Origin: Halobacillus locisalis
Lineage (GTDB): Bacteria > Bacillota > Bacilli > Bacillales > Halobacillaceae
Length of the DNA: 64,000 nucleotides
Reading direction: 5' to 3'
Assembly (NCBI RefSeq): GCF_013694105.1
Contig: NZ_JACEFG010000004.1
Coordinates: 62,001 to 126,000 of the forward strand
Shown: positions 8,129 through 17,470 of the stretch, in pieces
Position numbering within the stretch: position 1 is the first letter of the stretch
Layout: every line of letters begins with the position of its first letter
Translations under genes and position numbers: made by a program
The notes under the pieces: generated by a model
Databases searched by the model: none
Seen by the model: only the letters and a program-made list of their open reading frames with translations
What the model was told of the DNA's origin: nothing

Positions 8129-9460
8129 TCAGCTCGCTCCTTTCTCAAGATCTTTACTGACAGGGTTCCGTTTGAAGTAAAATTTCAAAATGAACGCTGT
8201 AGCGAATAACAGGGTGACATATAACGTGATGAACAGGACGAATAAGAAACCGACGCTTCCGGATTTAGTTGCCGCTTCACCAGTTCTGAGGACATCCGTA
8301 ATCGTCCATGGCTGTCGTCCGATACAGCTGAAGCACCAGCCGGCCTCGATGGCGATCATCGCAAGAGGTCCACCGGCTACGAAGAGAGCAAGCATCCAAG
8401 GTGGGTACTCTTTTTTCAGAACCAACTTCCAAAACACAGCGAACATCGCAATCACGATCAAGACCGATCCAATTCCGACCATGACATTGAAAAGAATATG
8501 GACATAGAGCGGGGGCCATAATTCTTGCGGCCATTCATTCAATCCTTTCACTTCCGTATCGAAGCGGTCCGCTGCAAGGAAACTCAGGGCATACGGAATC
8601 TCGATCGCGTATTTGACCCGTTGGTCTTCGAGCGACGCATAGCCGCCGATCGATAACGGCGCATATCGGGTCGTTTCAAACAACCCTTCCGCAGCGGCCA
8701 ATTTCCTCGGATTATATTCGTGAAGTTTCTGTGCTGTTTCATGGCCATTGATCGATGTCGCGAGTGACGTAATCAACCCGAAGTAGATGGCGATCGTCAA
8801 CGCCTTCTTATGGTAATTCCGTTCTTCCGTTGAGATATTCCGTTTCAGCAAACGAAGCGCGGCAATGGATGCAATGATGAACGCGACGGTCATAAAGGCG
8901 GAAAAAACAACGTGTAATGCAGATGTGACGAAGCTTGGATTAAAGAAGGCTGCCCATGTATCTACATCTGTAATGCCCCCATCTGGCGTCAGACGAAAAC
9001 CAGCGGGTGTATTCATCCAGGCGTGCACGTCCGTAATGAGAACGGCGGAGGCAATCGCCCCTAATGCCACAGCAAAAATACTGACAATACGCAATTTCGT
9101 AGGCAACCGGTCGGCGGCATATAAGTAAATTGACATAAACACCGCTTCAATGAGAAACGCGAAGATTTCCATTTGGAAAGGTAAAGCGATGACTTGTCCG
9201 ACAATTTCCATGAAGTTCGGGAACAAGAGCGAAATCATGACCCCTACAATGGTTCCTGACGCAATCGATACCGCCAATATGATGGCGAACCCTTTCGTCC
9301 AACGTCTGGCCATCAGTGCATAATCCGAATCTTTTTTGATTAAATGGAGGATTTCCGCGATGATGATCATCACAGGAAGTCCGACACCGATGGTTGCATA
9401 GATAATGTGGAAGCCAAGTGATGATCCAAAGAGTGCCCTCGCCATGACAACAACATCCAT
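8129..9460 (-). CDS. cydA: Cytochrome bd-type quinol oxidase subunit I, active-site variant
   Basis: About 443 residues from the ATG at 9460 (GAGAGG just upstream; the GTG nine bases earlier is inside the ribosome site). Heme-ligand positions are present: His18 ('LGFHII'), His183 ('SALHVV'), the Met in 'NVMVGIG' near 326, and Glu98/Glu105 in 'MEIFAFLIEA'. The quinol loop is short, as in Bacillus YthA. The 'GRQPW' block near 380 reads 'GWCFSCIGRQPW': the Glu normally three residues before GRQPW (E. coli Glu445) is a Cys, forming a CxxC. The subunit binds the hemes and quinol. The atypical residue may alter the diheme site. Confidence 0.9.
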   Translation of the reverse strand: MDVVVMARALFGSSLGFHIIYATIGVGLPVMIIIAEILHLIKKDSDYALMARRWTKGFAIILAVSIASGTIVGVMISLLFPNFMEIVGQVIALPFQMEIFAFLIEAVFMSIYLYAADRLPTKLRIVSIFAVALGAIASAVLITDVHAWMNTPAGFRLTPDGGITDVDTWAAFFNPSFVTSALHVVFSAFMTVAFIIASIAALRLLKRNISTEERNYHKKALTIAIYFGLITSLATSINGHETAQKLHEYNPRKLAAAEGLFETTRYAPLSIGGYASLEDQRVKYAIEIPYALSFLAADRFDTEVKGLNEWPQELWPPLYVHILFNVMVGIGSVLIVIAMFAVFWKLVLKKEYPPWMLALFVAGGPLAMIAIEAGWCFSCIGRQPWTITDVLRTGEAATKSGSVGFLFVLFITLYVTLLFATAFILKFYFKRNPVSKDLEKGAS

Positions 9461-9467
9461 TATGTAC

Positions 9468-9522
9468 ACCTCTCTCTTGTAAATACTTTATTGCTTAGCT
9501 TATTCTTCCATGAGAGAGAGGT
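9468..9522 (-). promoter_or_regulatory. Inverted repeat masking the cydA ribosome site
   Basis: ACCTCTCTC (9468-9476) and GAGAGAGGT (9514-9522) are perfectly complementary across a 37-base loop. On the transcript, the arm nearest the gene is the GAGAGAGGT Shine-Dalgarno of cydA. Either a weak SD-masking leader or chance. Confidence 0.4.
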
Positions 9523-9531
9523 TTTATGCAT

Positions 9532-10299
9532 TTATTTCTTCGCGAGTACGACCCATTCATCGATGGTGAACGTTTCGATCGTGTCACCCTTTTTTATGAT
9601 GGAAAAATAGTGCTCTTCTTTTTCATTCGCTCGTAATAAAAATTCCTTTACTGCGTTCTGGGTGAGCGGATTGGAAACCGTTCGAGTGAGCCAGTCGGCA
9701 TAAGGAAGTGTTTTTCTCCGGACGGTTTGTTTCGTAATTGTGAGGTCATGGTGACGAATCAAGTGTTCCCACTCCGATATTTTCAGTGCACGTGCATGGC
9801 TCGGGTCACGCATTTTTTCAAATGTGTTATAAAACTGATCAAGACCATCGTCCGCCGGTGCGACATTATCAATCATTAAAAAGAGCCCATCATTTTTTAG
9901 GACACGAGCGACTTCACTTATGAATTGATCCGGATGCGGGAAATGGTGCGGCGCAATCCGGCACGTCACCGCATCGAATTGATTATCGAGAAACGGCAGA
10001 TCCTCGGCATCTGCCACGACGTAGTGGATGTTCATGTTTTGTTTTAAATGATCCGCCGTATTTTGTAGCATGTCTTTCGTTAAATCTGTCGCAAAAACCG
10101 TGCCCGCCGATCGGCTCAATTCCTTCGCGACATGCCCTCCCCCTGTAGCGATATCAAGCACAGTCCACGTTTGTTGTGGCTGAAGCCATTCAGTTATCTG
10201 ATCTAAATCAGAGCGGTTGCTGTGCGTGGAGCTCGTGACATAAGATTCTTTGCTCTTGGAAAAGGTTTGTCGTACCTGATTTTTTTGTTCGTCAGACAT
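9532..10299 (-). CDS. Class I SAM-dependent methyltransferase (YcgJ-like)
   Basis: 255 residues from the ATG at 10299, which follows GGAGGCG; the longer frame upstream crosses a repeat array. The SAM-binding motif I 'VLDIATGGGHVAKEL' (about 48-62), the acidic 'FATDLT' and motif 'VVADAEDLPFLDNQFDAVTCR' (about 95) define a UbiE/YcgJ-type methyltransferase. The substrate is unknown; nothing next to it indicates quinone synthesis. It stops 72 bp before cydA on the same strand. Confidence 0.8.
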   Translation of the reverse strand: MSDEQKNQVRQTFSKSKESYVTSSTHSNRSDLDQITEWLQPQQTWTVLDIATGGGHVAKELSRSAGTVFATDLTKDMLQNTADHLKQNMNIHYVVADAEDLPFLDNQFDAVTCRIAPHHFPHPDQFISEVARVLKNDGLFLMIDNVAPADDGLDQFYNTFEKMRDPSHARALKISEWEHLIRHHDLTITKQTVRRKTLPYADWLTRTVSNPLTQNAVKEFLLRANEKEEHYFSIIKKGDTIETFTIDEWVVLAKK

Positions 10300-10346
10300 G
10301 AAAACGCCTCCTTTTTCTTCCATTATAGCGGACGTGTTGTGTCGAA

Positions 10347-10435
10347 CGCTCGCAAAGTTGGTTGAGCGCTCGCAAAAGCCAAGAAGTCGCGCCCAAAACC
10401 AGAAAGCCGCGCACAAAAACCCCGAAGCCGCACAC
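10347..10435 (+). repeat. Array E: five CGCNCNCaaa units at 20/21-bp steps
   Basis: Motifs CGCTCGC, CGCTCGC, CGCGCCC, CGCGCAC and CGCACAC start at 10347, 10367, 10388, 10408 and 10429, mostly followed by AAAA. Steps alternate 20, 21, 20, 21. The motif differs from TGTCCGA but the spacing of about two helical turns is shared. The array lies between the methyltransferase start and the ileS promoter. Confidence 0.75.
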
Positions 10436-10505
10436 AATATACGAAACCGATCATCCACAAAAAAGTATATTCTCACAACCAAGTGGACAGGATGATAACA
10501 AGTTT

Positions 10506-10534
10506 TTGACATCCCAAAGATTTCGTTATAGTAT
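10506..10534 (+). promoter_or_regulatory. ileS promoter
   Basis: TTGACA (10506-10511), 17-base spacer, TAGTAT (10529-10534). It feeds the T-box leader that follows. Confidence 0.65.
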
Positions 10535-10540
10535 ATGAAG

Positions 10541-10802
10541 AAACTATGTATATTTTCGTTGACGAGAAGAGTAAGCCATCACAACTGTCCTCAGAGAGTC
10601 GCCATTCTGCTGCAAGGCGATGACAGCTGATTGCCGAAGATCATCTCCGAGAAGTTCTGCTGAAATGATTCAGAGTAGGGAGAACCGGTGGCGGCCGTTA
10701 TCCGTTTTTTGTTTACCAAGTGCCATGCGGATGCATGGAATATGGGTGGTACCGCGGAATGACATCCGTCCCTGATGATTGAATCAGGGGCGGATTTTTT
10801 AA
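10541..10802 (+). ncRNA. T-box leader for isoleucyl-tRNA synthetase
   Basis: The invariant T-box GGGTGGTACCGCGG is at 10744-10757. It is followed by a strong terminator, arms TCCGTCCCTGAT (10765-10776) and ATCAGGGGCGGA (10783-10794), then a T run. Upstream elements typical of stem I are present ('agagtaag' near 10570, 'agagag' near 10592). Candidate isoleucine specifier codons ATC lie at 10640-10642 and 10643-10645; I cannot decide which is used without folding. Uncharged tRNA-Ile would stabilise the antiterminator and allow ileS expression. Confidence 0.92.
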
Positions 10803-10870
10803 TTTCTCTGGAAACATAAGATTTATTTCTACATGCAACACAAATATAAAAAGGGTAAGAGGTGGAACGA

Positions 10871-13800
10871 ATGCGCAGTGTGAACACGAAAGAAGCGGCA
10901 GTCGACCGCGAGAATCGCGTCAAAGATTACTGGAACGCAGAGAACGTCTTCAGACGCTCCATGAGCGAGCGCGAGGGCGAAGAGACATTTGTATTTTATG
11001 AAGGACCTCCAACAGCGAATGGTCTTCCACACGCTGGTCACGTCCTTGGCCGCGTCATCAAAGACTTCGTCGGTCGTTACAAAACGATGCAAGGATACCA
11101 AGTTCTTCGTAAAGGGGGCTGGGACACACACGGTCTTCCGGTAGAGCTTGAAGTCGAGAAACAGCTTGGCATCTCCGGTAAACAACAGATCGAAGAGTAC
11201 GGTGTCGAGAAGTTTATCGAAAAGTGTAAAGAAAGTGTCTTCAACTATGAGAAAGAGTGGCGTGAATTCACGGAATCAATCGGGTACTGGCTCGATATGG
11301 ATGATCCATATGTGACGCTTCAAAACCGTTATATCGAAAGTGTATGGTACATCTTAAGTGACTTGCACAAACGTAACCTGCTTTCAAAAGGTCACCGCGT
11401 TACGCCTTACTGCCCGAGCTGTCAAACGACATTAAGCTCTCACGAAGTGGCGCAAGGTTATGAAGATGTCAAAGATCTTTCGGCAACAGCGAAGTTCAAA
11501 GTCAAAGGCACAGAAAACGAATTCTTCCTAGGATGGACGACGACGCCATGGACGCTTCCAGCAAACGTTACACTAGCTGTCCATTCGGATCTTGATTACA
11601 TCAAAGCGAAGAAAGATGGCGAAGTGTACATCGTGGCAGAAGCATTAGCTGAGAAGAACCTTGGTGAAGAGTATGAAGTCGTATCCCGTCACAAAGGTAG
11701 CGAATTCGCAAATGTCGAGTACGAAGCTCCATTCCCATACGTGAAGCCTGAGCGTGGTCATTTTGTCGTCGAAGCGGACTTCGTAAACGCCGAGAGCGGT
11801 ACGGGTGTCGTACACATTGCACCGGCTTACGGTGAAGATGACTATAACTTAGTGAAAGAACACAACTTGTCCTTCTTCAACGTAGTCGATGGTCAAGGTC
11901 AATATACGGAAGATATTCCTCCATTCGCAGGGCGTTTCGTGAAAGACTGTGACGTCGATATCGTGAAATACCTAGCGAACGAAGGACTTCTTTTCCATAA
12001 AGAAAAATACGAGCACAGCTATCCTCATTGCTGGCGTTGTGACTCTCCACTCTTGTATTACGCAATCGAGAGCTGGTTCATCAAGACGACTGAGCTGAAG
12101 GATAAATTCCTTGAGAACAACCAACAAGTAGAATGGCACCCAGGTCACATCAAGGACGGCCGCTTCGGTAACTTCCTTGAGAATATGGTCGATTGGAACA
12201 TCGGACGTAACCGTTTCTGGGGTACGCCGCTGCCGATCTGGATCTGTAATTCTTGTGATCATCAATACGCGCCGCACAGCCAAGCGGATCTTCAAGAAAA
12301 AGCGATTGGCGATGTTGGAGACGTTGAGCTTCACAAGCCTTATGTAGACCGCGTTCAACTGACGTGTGAGAAGTGTGAAGGCACGATGGACCGTGTACCA
12401 GAGGTTATCGACGTTTGGTTCGACAGTGGTTCTATGCCATTTGCCCAACAGCACTATCCGTTTGAAAATAAAGATCAGTTCGAAAAACAATTCCCAGCAG
12501 ACGTCATCTGTGAAGGAATCGACCAAACGCGTGGCTGGTTCTACAGCTTGCTTGCGGTATCGACTCTATTCACAGGTAAAGCGCCTTACAAGCGTGTCCT
12601 TTCTACAGGTCACATCCTGGATGAAGAAGGCCGTAAGATGTCCAAAAGTAAAGGGAATGCCCTGAACCCGACTGACTTAGTCAGCAAGTTCGGTGCAGAC
12701 GCCTTCCGTTGGGCTCTTCTAGCTGACAGTGCGCCTTGGAACAACAAGCGTTTCTCTGAGCGCGTTGTGGTGGAAGCGAAATCGAAAGTTATCGATACGC
12801 TTGTGAACACGCACGGATTCTACACGCTGTATGCGAATATCGACGGCTACGAATTCGATCCGAACGATGCTGGTGAGAAGACGCTTCTTGACCGCTGGGT
12901 ACTTTCTCGCTTGAACAGTGTGACAGCTGTCGTTGGGGAATCCTTAGACGATTACGATTTCACAAAAGCAGCCAAAGCGCTAGAGAAGTATGTTGACGAA
13001 GTGAGTAACTGGTACATCCGTCGTTCCCGTGACCGTTTCTGGGAAGAGGGAATGACAGAATCCAAGAAAGCGGCATACCACACGCTTCACAACGTGCTGA
13101 CTGGATTGAGCAAGCTGATGGCGCCGTTCACACCATTCTTGGCTGATGATATTTATCAAAACTTAACCGGAGAAAGCGCGCACTTGGCGTACTTCCCGAA
13201 AGTCGATGACAATATCGTCGATCAGCAGCTAGAACAAGATATGGATGCTGTGCTGCAAGTGGTTGAACTGGCCCGTGGCGTACGTAACACAGAATCCATC
13301 AAGACGAAGCAGCCACTATCTGAGCTTGTTGTCATCCCGGTGAACCCGGTTCTCGGCGAAGCGTTAGAAAAATACAGCTCCATCATCCGTGACGAAATCA
13401 ACGTCAAAGAAGTGATTGTGAAGCAATCCTCTGATGATTTAGTCCGTTACGAAGTGAAGCTTGATTTCCGCGCGGCAGGACCCGTTCTAGGGAAGAACGT
13501 CGGCGTCGTGAAAGGATTCTTAGAGAAATTGTCTGACGAAGAAGCAGCGAAAGTCGTTCAAGACGAGAAAGTGGTCGTCCCAACGAATGATGGGGACGTT
13601 GAAGTGTCCATGGATCTATTGAACGTCGAGCGCGTAGCGGATTCCGGACTATCAATGGGATCCAACCAAGACTTCCACGTCGTTCTAGATACGACGATCA
13701 CCGAAGAGCTTCGCCTGGAAGGCCTTGCTCGTGAAGTGATCCGTGTCATCCAGGATGATCGTAAAACACAAGATCTCCCAATCGATCTTCGCGTCGATAT

Positions 13801-13960
13801 CGCCCTTGATGGGGACGAAGACATCAAGAGAGCGATCCAACAAAACGAAAGCTTAATCCGTGAAAATGTTCTCGTGAACAACCTGACTGTAGGGGAAGCG
13901 GAAGGCATGAAAGAGTTTACGGTTGGAGAGAATCAAGTGAAGGTAGCCTTGCAGAAATAA
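10871..13960 (+). CDS. ileS: Isoleucyl-tRNA synthetase, long eukaryote-like class (IleS2)
   Basis: 1029 residues from the ATG at 10871, five bases after AGAGGTGG; the GTG nine bases earlier lies in the ribosome site. The class I signatures are HAGH (54-57, '[10 protein letters not shown]') and 'KMSKS' near 590. '[15 protein letters not shown]' and the tryptophan-rich '[15 protein letters not shown]' are also clear. The length of about 1030 and the lack of the C-terminal zinc-binding CxxC finger of the 920-residue B. subtilis enzyme place it in the IleS2 class, which is known for mupirocin tolerance. The HxGH motif is canonical, not the swapped GxHH reported for hyper-resistant members. It is the only synthetase here and is T-box controlled. 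Confidence 0.95.
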   Translation: MRSVNTKEAAVDRENRVKDYWNAENVFRRSMSEREGEETFVFYEGPPTANGLPHAGHVLGRVIKDFVGRYKTMQGYQVLRKGGWDTHGLPVELEVEKQLGISGKQQIEEYGVEKFIEKCKESVFNYEKEWREFTESIGYWLDMDDPYVTLQNRYIESVWYILSDLHKRNLLSKGHRVTPYCPSCQTTLSSHEVAQGYEDVKDLSATAKFKVKGTENEFFLGWTTTPWTLPANVTLAVHSDLDYIKAKKDGEVYIVAEALAEKNLGEEYEVVSRHKGSEFANVEYEAPFPYVKPERGHFVVEADFVNAESGTGVVHIAPAYGEDDYNLVKEHNLSFFNVVDGQGQYTEDIPPFAGRFVKDCDVDIVKYLANEGLLFHKEKYEHSYPHCWRCDSPLLYYAIESWFIKTTELKDKFLENNQQVEWHPGHIKDGRFGNFLENMVDWNIGRNRFWGTPLPIWICNSCDHQYAPHSQADLQEKAIGDVGDVELHKPYVDRVQLTCEKCEGTMDRVPEVIDVWFDSGSMPFAQQHYPFENKDQFEKQFPADVICEGIDQTRGWFYSLLAVSTLFTGKAPYKRVLSTGHILDEEGRKMSKSKGNALNPTDLVSKFGADAFRWALLADSAPWNNKRFSERVVVEAKSKVIDTLVNTHGFYTLYANIDGYEFDPNDAGEKTLLDRWVLSRLNSVTAVVGESLDDYDFTKAAKALEKYVDEVSNWYIRRSRDRFWEEGMTESKKAAYHTLHNVLTGLSKLMAPFTPFLADDIYQNLTGESAHLAYFPKVDDNIVDQQLEQDMDAVLQVVELARGVRNTESIKTKQPLSELVVIPVNPVLGEALEKYSSIIRDEINVKEVIVKQSSDDLVRYEVKLDFRAAGPVLGKNVGVVKGFLEKLSDEEAAKVVQDEKVVVPTNDGDVEVSMDLLNVERVADSGLSMGSNQDFHVVLDTTITEELRLEGLAREVIRVIQDDRKTQDLPIDLRVDIALDGDEDIKRAIQQNESLIRENVLVNNLTVGEAEGMKEFTVGENQVKVALQK

Positions 13961-13973
13961 AGAAAATCAAAAA

Positions 13974-14008
13974 GTCCGTTCCCTTGAATAAGGGGAACGG
14001 ACATTTTC
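13974..14008 (+). terminator. ileS terminator
   Basis: GTCCGTTCCCTT pairs with AAGGGGAACGGAC across a four-base loop, followed by ATTTTCT. Confidence 0.85.
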
Positions 14009-14064
14009 TATTTACATATAATAGTTAGTATTTTGTTTAAGTCTTAAAGTAGAGAATAAATGAT

Positions 14065-15066
14065 TTAAACTTCAGACCTCACCGGTGGACCATACTCCTT
14101 AAGCGTCCCGTTATCCAAATCATCCACATGCTTATACAAAATCCCATCAATCAACTGCAATTCCTCATTCGTGAGCAAGAAGTCATCCGCCTCTTGGACA
14201 CCATCAAGCTGAGACGGTTTTCGTGCGCCCCAAAGCGCCACATCGGAGCCAGTCGGGTGATCGAGCAGCCAACGAACCGACAACTGGATCAAGTTACGAT
14301 CTTTGTTAGCGGCGAAGGCTTTCAAGTCATCCACTGCATCAATCAAACTTGGATATTTATCCCCTTGGAATAACTCGATGTTGCTGCGTAAGTCGTCATC
14401 AGGGAAAGTGGCATCTTTGGTATATTTGCCTGTCAGCATACCGTGAGCGAGAGATCCCCAGGATAATGTTGCAATGTCATGGTTGCGGCAATACTCGAAC
14501 CAGTTGATCAAGTAGCGCTGCAGCATATTCAAATGCATTTGCGACGTGTGAAGGGGAGCGTGTTCTTGCCACTCTTCCATTTGTTCTGGACTGAAGTTAC
14601 TGACCCCAATCGCACGAATCTTCCCTTCTTCATAAAACTCTTTCATCTTCTTCGCTGTCGCTTCTATGGATTCATCTGTGTCCGGCCAATGGATTTGATA
14701 AAGGTCTACATAATCGGTCTGCAGCCTATCGAGACTCGCTTGGAGCTCTTCTTCCAAATGCTCAGGACGGCTGTCGCGGTAGTTCCCTTGATCAGACCAA
14801 TCGATTCCTGCCTTCGTTGCGAGCACAAGATCTTCACGGTTCACATTGGACTGAGCGATCGCTTTTCCGATCAGCTCTTCCGATAACCCTTGCCCATATG
14901 CAGGCGCGGTATCGATGGTGGTGATTCCTTTTTCTATAGCGGTTTGAATGGTTTCGATGGATTGTTGTTCGTCCGTGCCACCCCAACCTGTTCCGCCGAT
15001 TGCCCATGTACCAAGAGCGATTCTCGTTGCTTCCACTTCACTTCTACCTAATTTCACTTTCTTCAT
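14065..15066 (-). CDS. Aldo/keto reductase (YhdN/Gsp69-like)
   Basis: 333 residues. The AKR tetrad is visible: Asp in 'TIDTAPAYGQG' (about 52), Tyr of the same block (57), Lys in 'VLATKAGIDW' (about 84) and His in 'LYQIHWPDTDES' (about 125). The C-terminal 'SVRWLLDHPTGSDVALWGARKPSQL' is the NADP-binding region characteristic of the YhdN/AKR11 branch, an NADPH-dependent reductase of aldehydes such as methylglyoxal. Stand-alone gene in the cytosol. No stress promoter was identified. Confidence 0.88.
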   Translation of the reverse strand: MKKVKLGRSEVEATRIALGTWAIGGTGWGGTDEQQSIETIQTAIEKGITTIDTAPAYGQGLSEELIGKAIAQSNVNREDLVLATKAGIDWSDQGNYRDSRPEHLEEELQASLDRLQTDYVDLYQIHWPDTDESIEATAKKMKEFYEEGKIRAIGVSNFSPEQMEEWQEHAPLHTSQMHLNMLQRYLINWFEYCRNHDIATLSWGSLAHGMLTGKYTKDATFPDDDLRSNIELFQGDKYPSLIDAVDDLKAFAANKDRNLIQLSVRWLLDHPTGSDVALWGARKPSQLDGVQEADDFLLTNEELQLIDGILYKHVDDLDNGTLKEYGPPVRSEV

Positions 15067-15230
15067 AAATTTTCGTTCCTCCTTTATGGAGGGTGGTTTC
15101 CCTTATATTACCTGACTTGAAACGTTTCGATGTGGTGATGTTCAAGTGGAGATATCAGAAAAACATTTGTAGAAGTGGAACAAATTTGAAATAATAGATT
15201 TTGAATAGTCTAACATTTCAGGAGGATACT

Positions 15231-16622
15231 ATGAAGCTTACGATTCTACATACCAATGATATCCATAGCAATTACGAAAATTTTGCAAAAGCCGTGACCG
15301 TCATCAAACAACATAAACAAGAACAAACCCTTTTACTTGAGGGAGGGGACTTTGCGGATTTCAAAAGCATTGAGTTGCAGGGGACGCGTGGATTGGCGGC
15401 CATTGAGATGCTGGAGCATGTCGGGTACGACGCCCTGACCATCGGGAACAATGAAACATTCAATGGTGTGGATACCTTACAACATATGGCGAGCCAAAGC
15501 CGCGTTCCTTTTATCGGAAACAATCTATTGAGATCCGACCAGACACCTGTTGAAGGAGTCGTCTCCAGTACCATTATTGAAAAACAAGGCTTGCGTATCC
15601 TTGTAACGGGATCATCACCAGATTTGGGTGGGTTCAATGAAGGGCTTGGCATCCATGTCGATGATTACAAAAAAGCCTTGCAGCGTGAGTTGGAGTTTCA
15701 CGAGGGAGCGTATGATGTCTGTATCGTTCTGAGTCACGTCGGAACCGAAGCGGATGCTGAACTTGCTGAGGCGTTCGAGGAAGTCGATGTGATCATTTCA
15801 GCACATGACCACCAATTATTTGATAAGGCTAGACTCGAAAACGGGACGATTCACAACAGTGCCGGCAACTATGCGGAACATGTAGGGGTTGTCGAAGTTG
15901 AATACAAAGATGGGCAATTGGAGTTGATTGATTCGAAGATGTTACCGACTAATCAAGCGGAACCAGATCAAACGATCCAATCGATCCTAGCTACAAATAA
16001 GGTGAAAGCCATCGAGAACTTGCGTCAGCCTTTGTATGACCTCTACCGCCCGCTCTGGCATGACGTCATTGAAGAAAATCCGTTGACCAACCTGATCGCT
16101 GATGGTCTTAAGGAGATGTTGGATTGTGATTTCGGGCTCATCAATAGCGGCATTGTGAGTGCAGGGTTGTTCGATTTTGTTTCAAAGAAGAAGTTGATTG
16201 AGGTCAGTCCTTCTCCTTTAAATCCGACAACCTTTGAAGTGAAAGGGAAGGATGTTAAAAAAGCGCTGGAGGATTCTTTGGACGCACAAGTTTGTTTAGC
16301 AGATGGAAGAGGGCCTGGATTCAGAGGAAAATATGCAGGCCGGCTGCACGTGTCCGGTGCAACCGTTTCTCATGACGGCGAACGAATTACGGAGTTCACA
16401 ATCGACGGTCAACCGGTAGATGATGAGACCTGGTACACGGTTGGGAGTTCGGATTATTTACATCGAGGGTCTGGCTATCCATCGCTTGCCAACAGCAGAA
16501 ATGAGAAATACCGGCCTGAGGAAATCCGTGATGTGATCGAAATGTACGCGAAAGACGAAGCCCATGTGGAGCGTGCGTTTGAAAAGCGCTGGAGCAAAGA
16601 AGCGTTGGCTCATCAACGCTAG
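15231..16622 (+). CDS. yunD: 5'-nucleotidase/UDP-sugar hydrolase family metallophosphatase (YunD-like)
   Basis: 463 residues from the ATG at 15231, five bases after AGGAGG. The metallophosphoesterase domain (1-200) carries 'HTNDIHSNY' (7-15), 'GGDFAD' (about 49), 'GNNE' (about 83), 'LSHVG' (about 167) and 'SAHDHQ' (about 193), the usual two-metal ligands. The C-terminal nucleotidase domain has 'NSGIVSAGL' and 'YTVGSSDYLHRGSGYPS'. There is no signal peptide, so it acts in the cytosol like B. subtilis YunD (462 residues). It dephosphorylates nucleotides; the exact substrate is not evident. Confidence 0.88.
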   Translation: MKLTILHTNDIHSNYENFAKAVTVIKQHKQEQTLLLEGGDFADFKSIELQGTRGLAAIEMLEHVGYDALTIGNNETFNGVDTLQHMASQSRVPFIGNNLLRSDQTPVEGVVSSTIIEKQGLRILVTGSSPDLGGFNEGLGIHVDDYKKALQRELEFHEGAYDVCIVLSHVGTEADAELAEAFEEVDVIISAHDHQLFDKARLENGTIHNSAGNYAEHVGVVEVEYKDGQLELIDSKMLPTNQAEPDQTIQSILATNKVKAIENLRQPLYDLYRPLWHDVIEENPLTNLIADGLKEMLDCDFGLINSGIVSAGLFDFVSKKKLIEVSPSPLNPTTFEVKGKDVKKALEDSLDAQVCLADGRGPGFRGKYAGRLHVSGATVSHDGERITEFTIDGQPVDDETWYTVGSSDYLHRGSGYPSLANSRNEKYRPEEIRDVIEMYAKDEAHVERAFEKRWSKEALAHQR

Positions 16623-16694
16623 TCGAATACACTTCAGTGCCGCCGGGGTTATGAATTAGTCACTGGCACACTAAAATAGGAGAGGGATGGTTGA

Positions 16695-17165
16695 ATGCTG
16701 ACATTTTCAGGAGAGAAAGACCGTTTTTTCGCTATCTACACAGCCAAGTATTTTGTTCAGATTACAGGATTTTTGTTGCTCCCGTTTTTCTTTCTGGAGG
16801 TTACTCGTAACCCTTACTTTATCGTCGTATGGTCGGCGATCTATTTGTATTTTCTTATGACCGCAGTGCTGATCATTTTCAACGTGAAATATGAATTTCG
16901 GGATGATCACTTATATGCACAAGGAGGACTGTTCAAGAGAAAGATTCCTTATCACGCTATCACCGAAATCCGTACAACAGCAGACGTCTATTTCGGAGAT
17001 GATATTCTTCTTACATCTGGAAACGCTCTAGAGATTATTTTTGTGAAAAAAGGGAGAGAAAAAAGCTTGAAAATCTCTCCTGATAATCGCGAGGAATTTC
17101 TCAATATCCTGGGCAGCTCGTGTCCTCAGGCAGAAATGGACGTCCATGATATTTCTTATAAGTAA
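16695..17165 (+). CDS. Bacterial PH-domain membrane protein
   Basis: 156 residues after GGAGAGGG. Two membrane segments at about 19-38 and 43-62 are followed by a soluble domain with 'YEFRDDHLYAQGGLFKRKIPYHAITEIR', the strand pattern of bacterial PH domains (YdbT/DUF304-like). It resembles small Bacillaceae proteins of unknown role. Not in an obvious operon; it lies 72 bp after the nucleotidase gene. Confidence 0.65.
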   Translation: MLTFSGEKDRFFAIYTAKYFVQITGFLLLPFFFLEVTRNPYFIVVWSAIYLYFLMTAVLIIFNVKYEFRDDHLYAQGGLFKRKIPYHAITEIRTTADVYFGDDILLTSGNALEIIFVKKGREKSLKISPDNREEFLNILGSSCPQAEMDVHDISYK

Positions 17166-17357
17166 TTCAGAATAGGATCTGGACTTTCATGGTATTATGA
17201 CCTTTTTGCCAACATAGATTGATAGAAAGTGTCCTAACCGCTCCTTTCAAAACACTTTTAAGGGTGATGGAGTTTGGAAACGTCCTTAATTAATCACTCA
17301 CTTACATCGCTTTTTCGTTCATGTCTCCAGTCAAACGGCTTTAAGCATGAAAAATCG

Positions 17358-17387
17358 ACGCCCCTTTCCTGAGGGGTGTTTATTTTT
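17358..17387 (+). terminator. Stem-loop with T run in the 17.17-17.47 kb gap
   Basis: ACGCCCCT pairs with AGGGGTGT (one G-T), then TTTATTTTTT. The gap of about 300 bp before the next gene holds nothing else that I recognise. Confidence 0.65.
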
Positions 17388-17470
17388 TGGATTAAGTGGT
17401 AAATAAAGGTTGATAAAATATCTCTTTAAATGTAAAATTACACTTAATTAAAAAGTGAGGAGGGGAAGTT

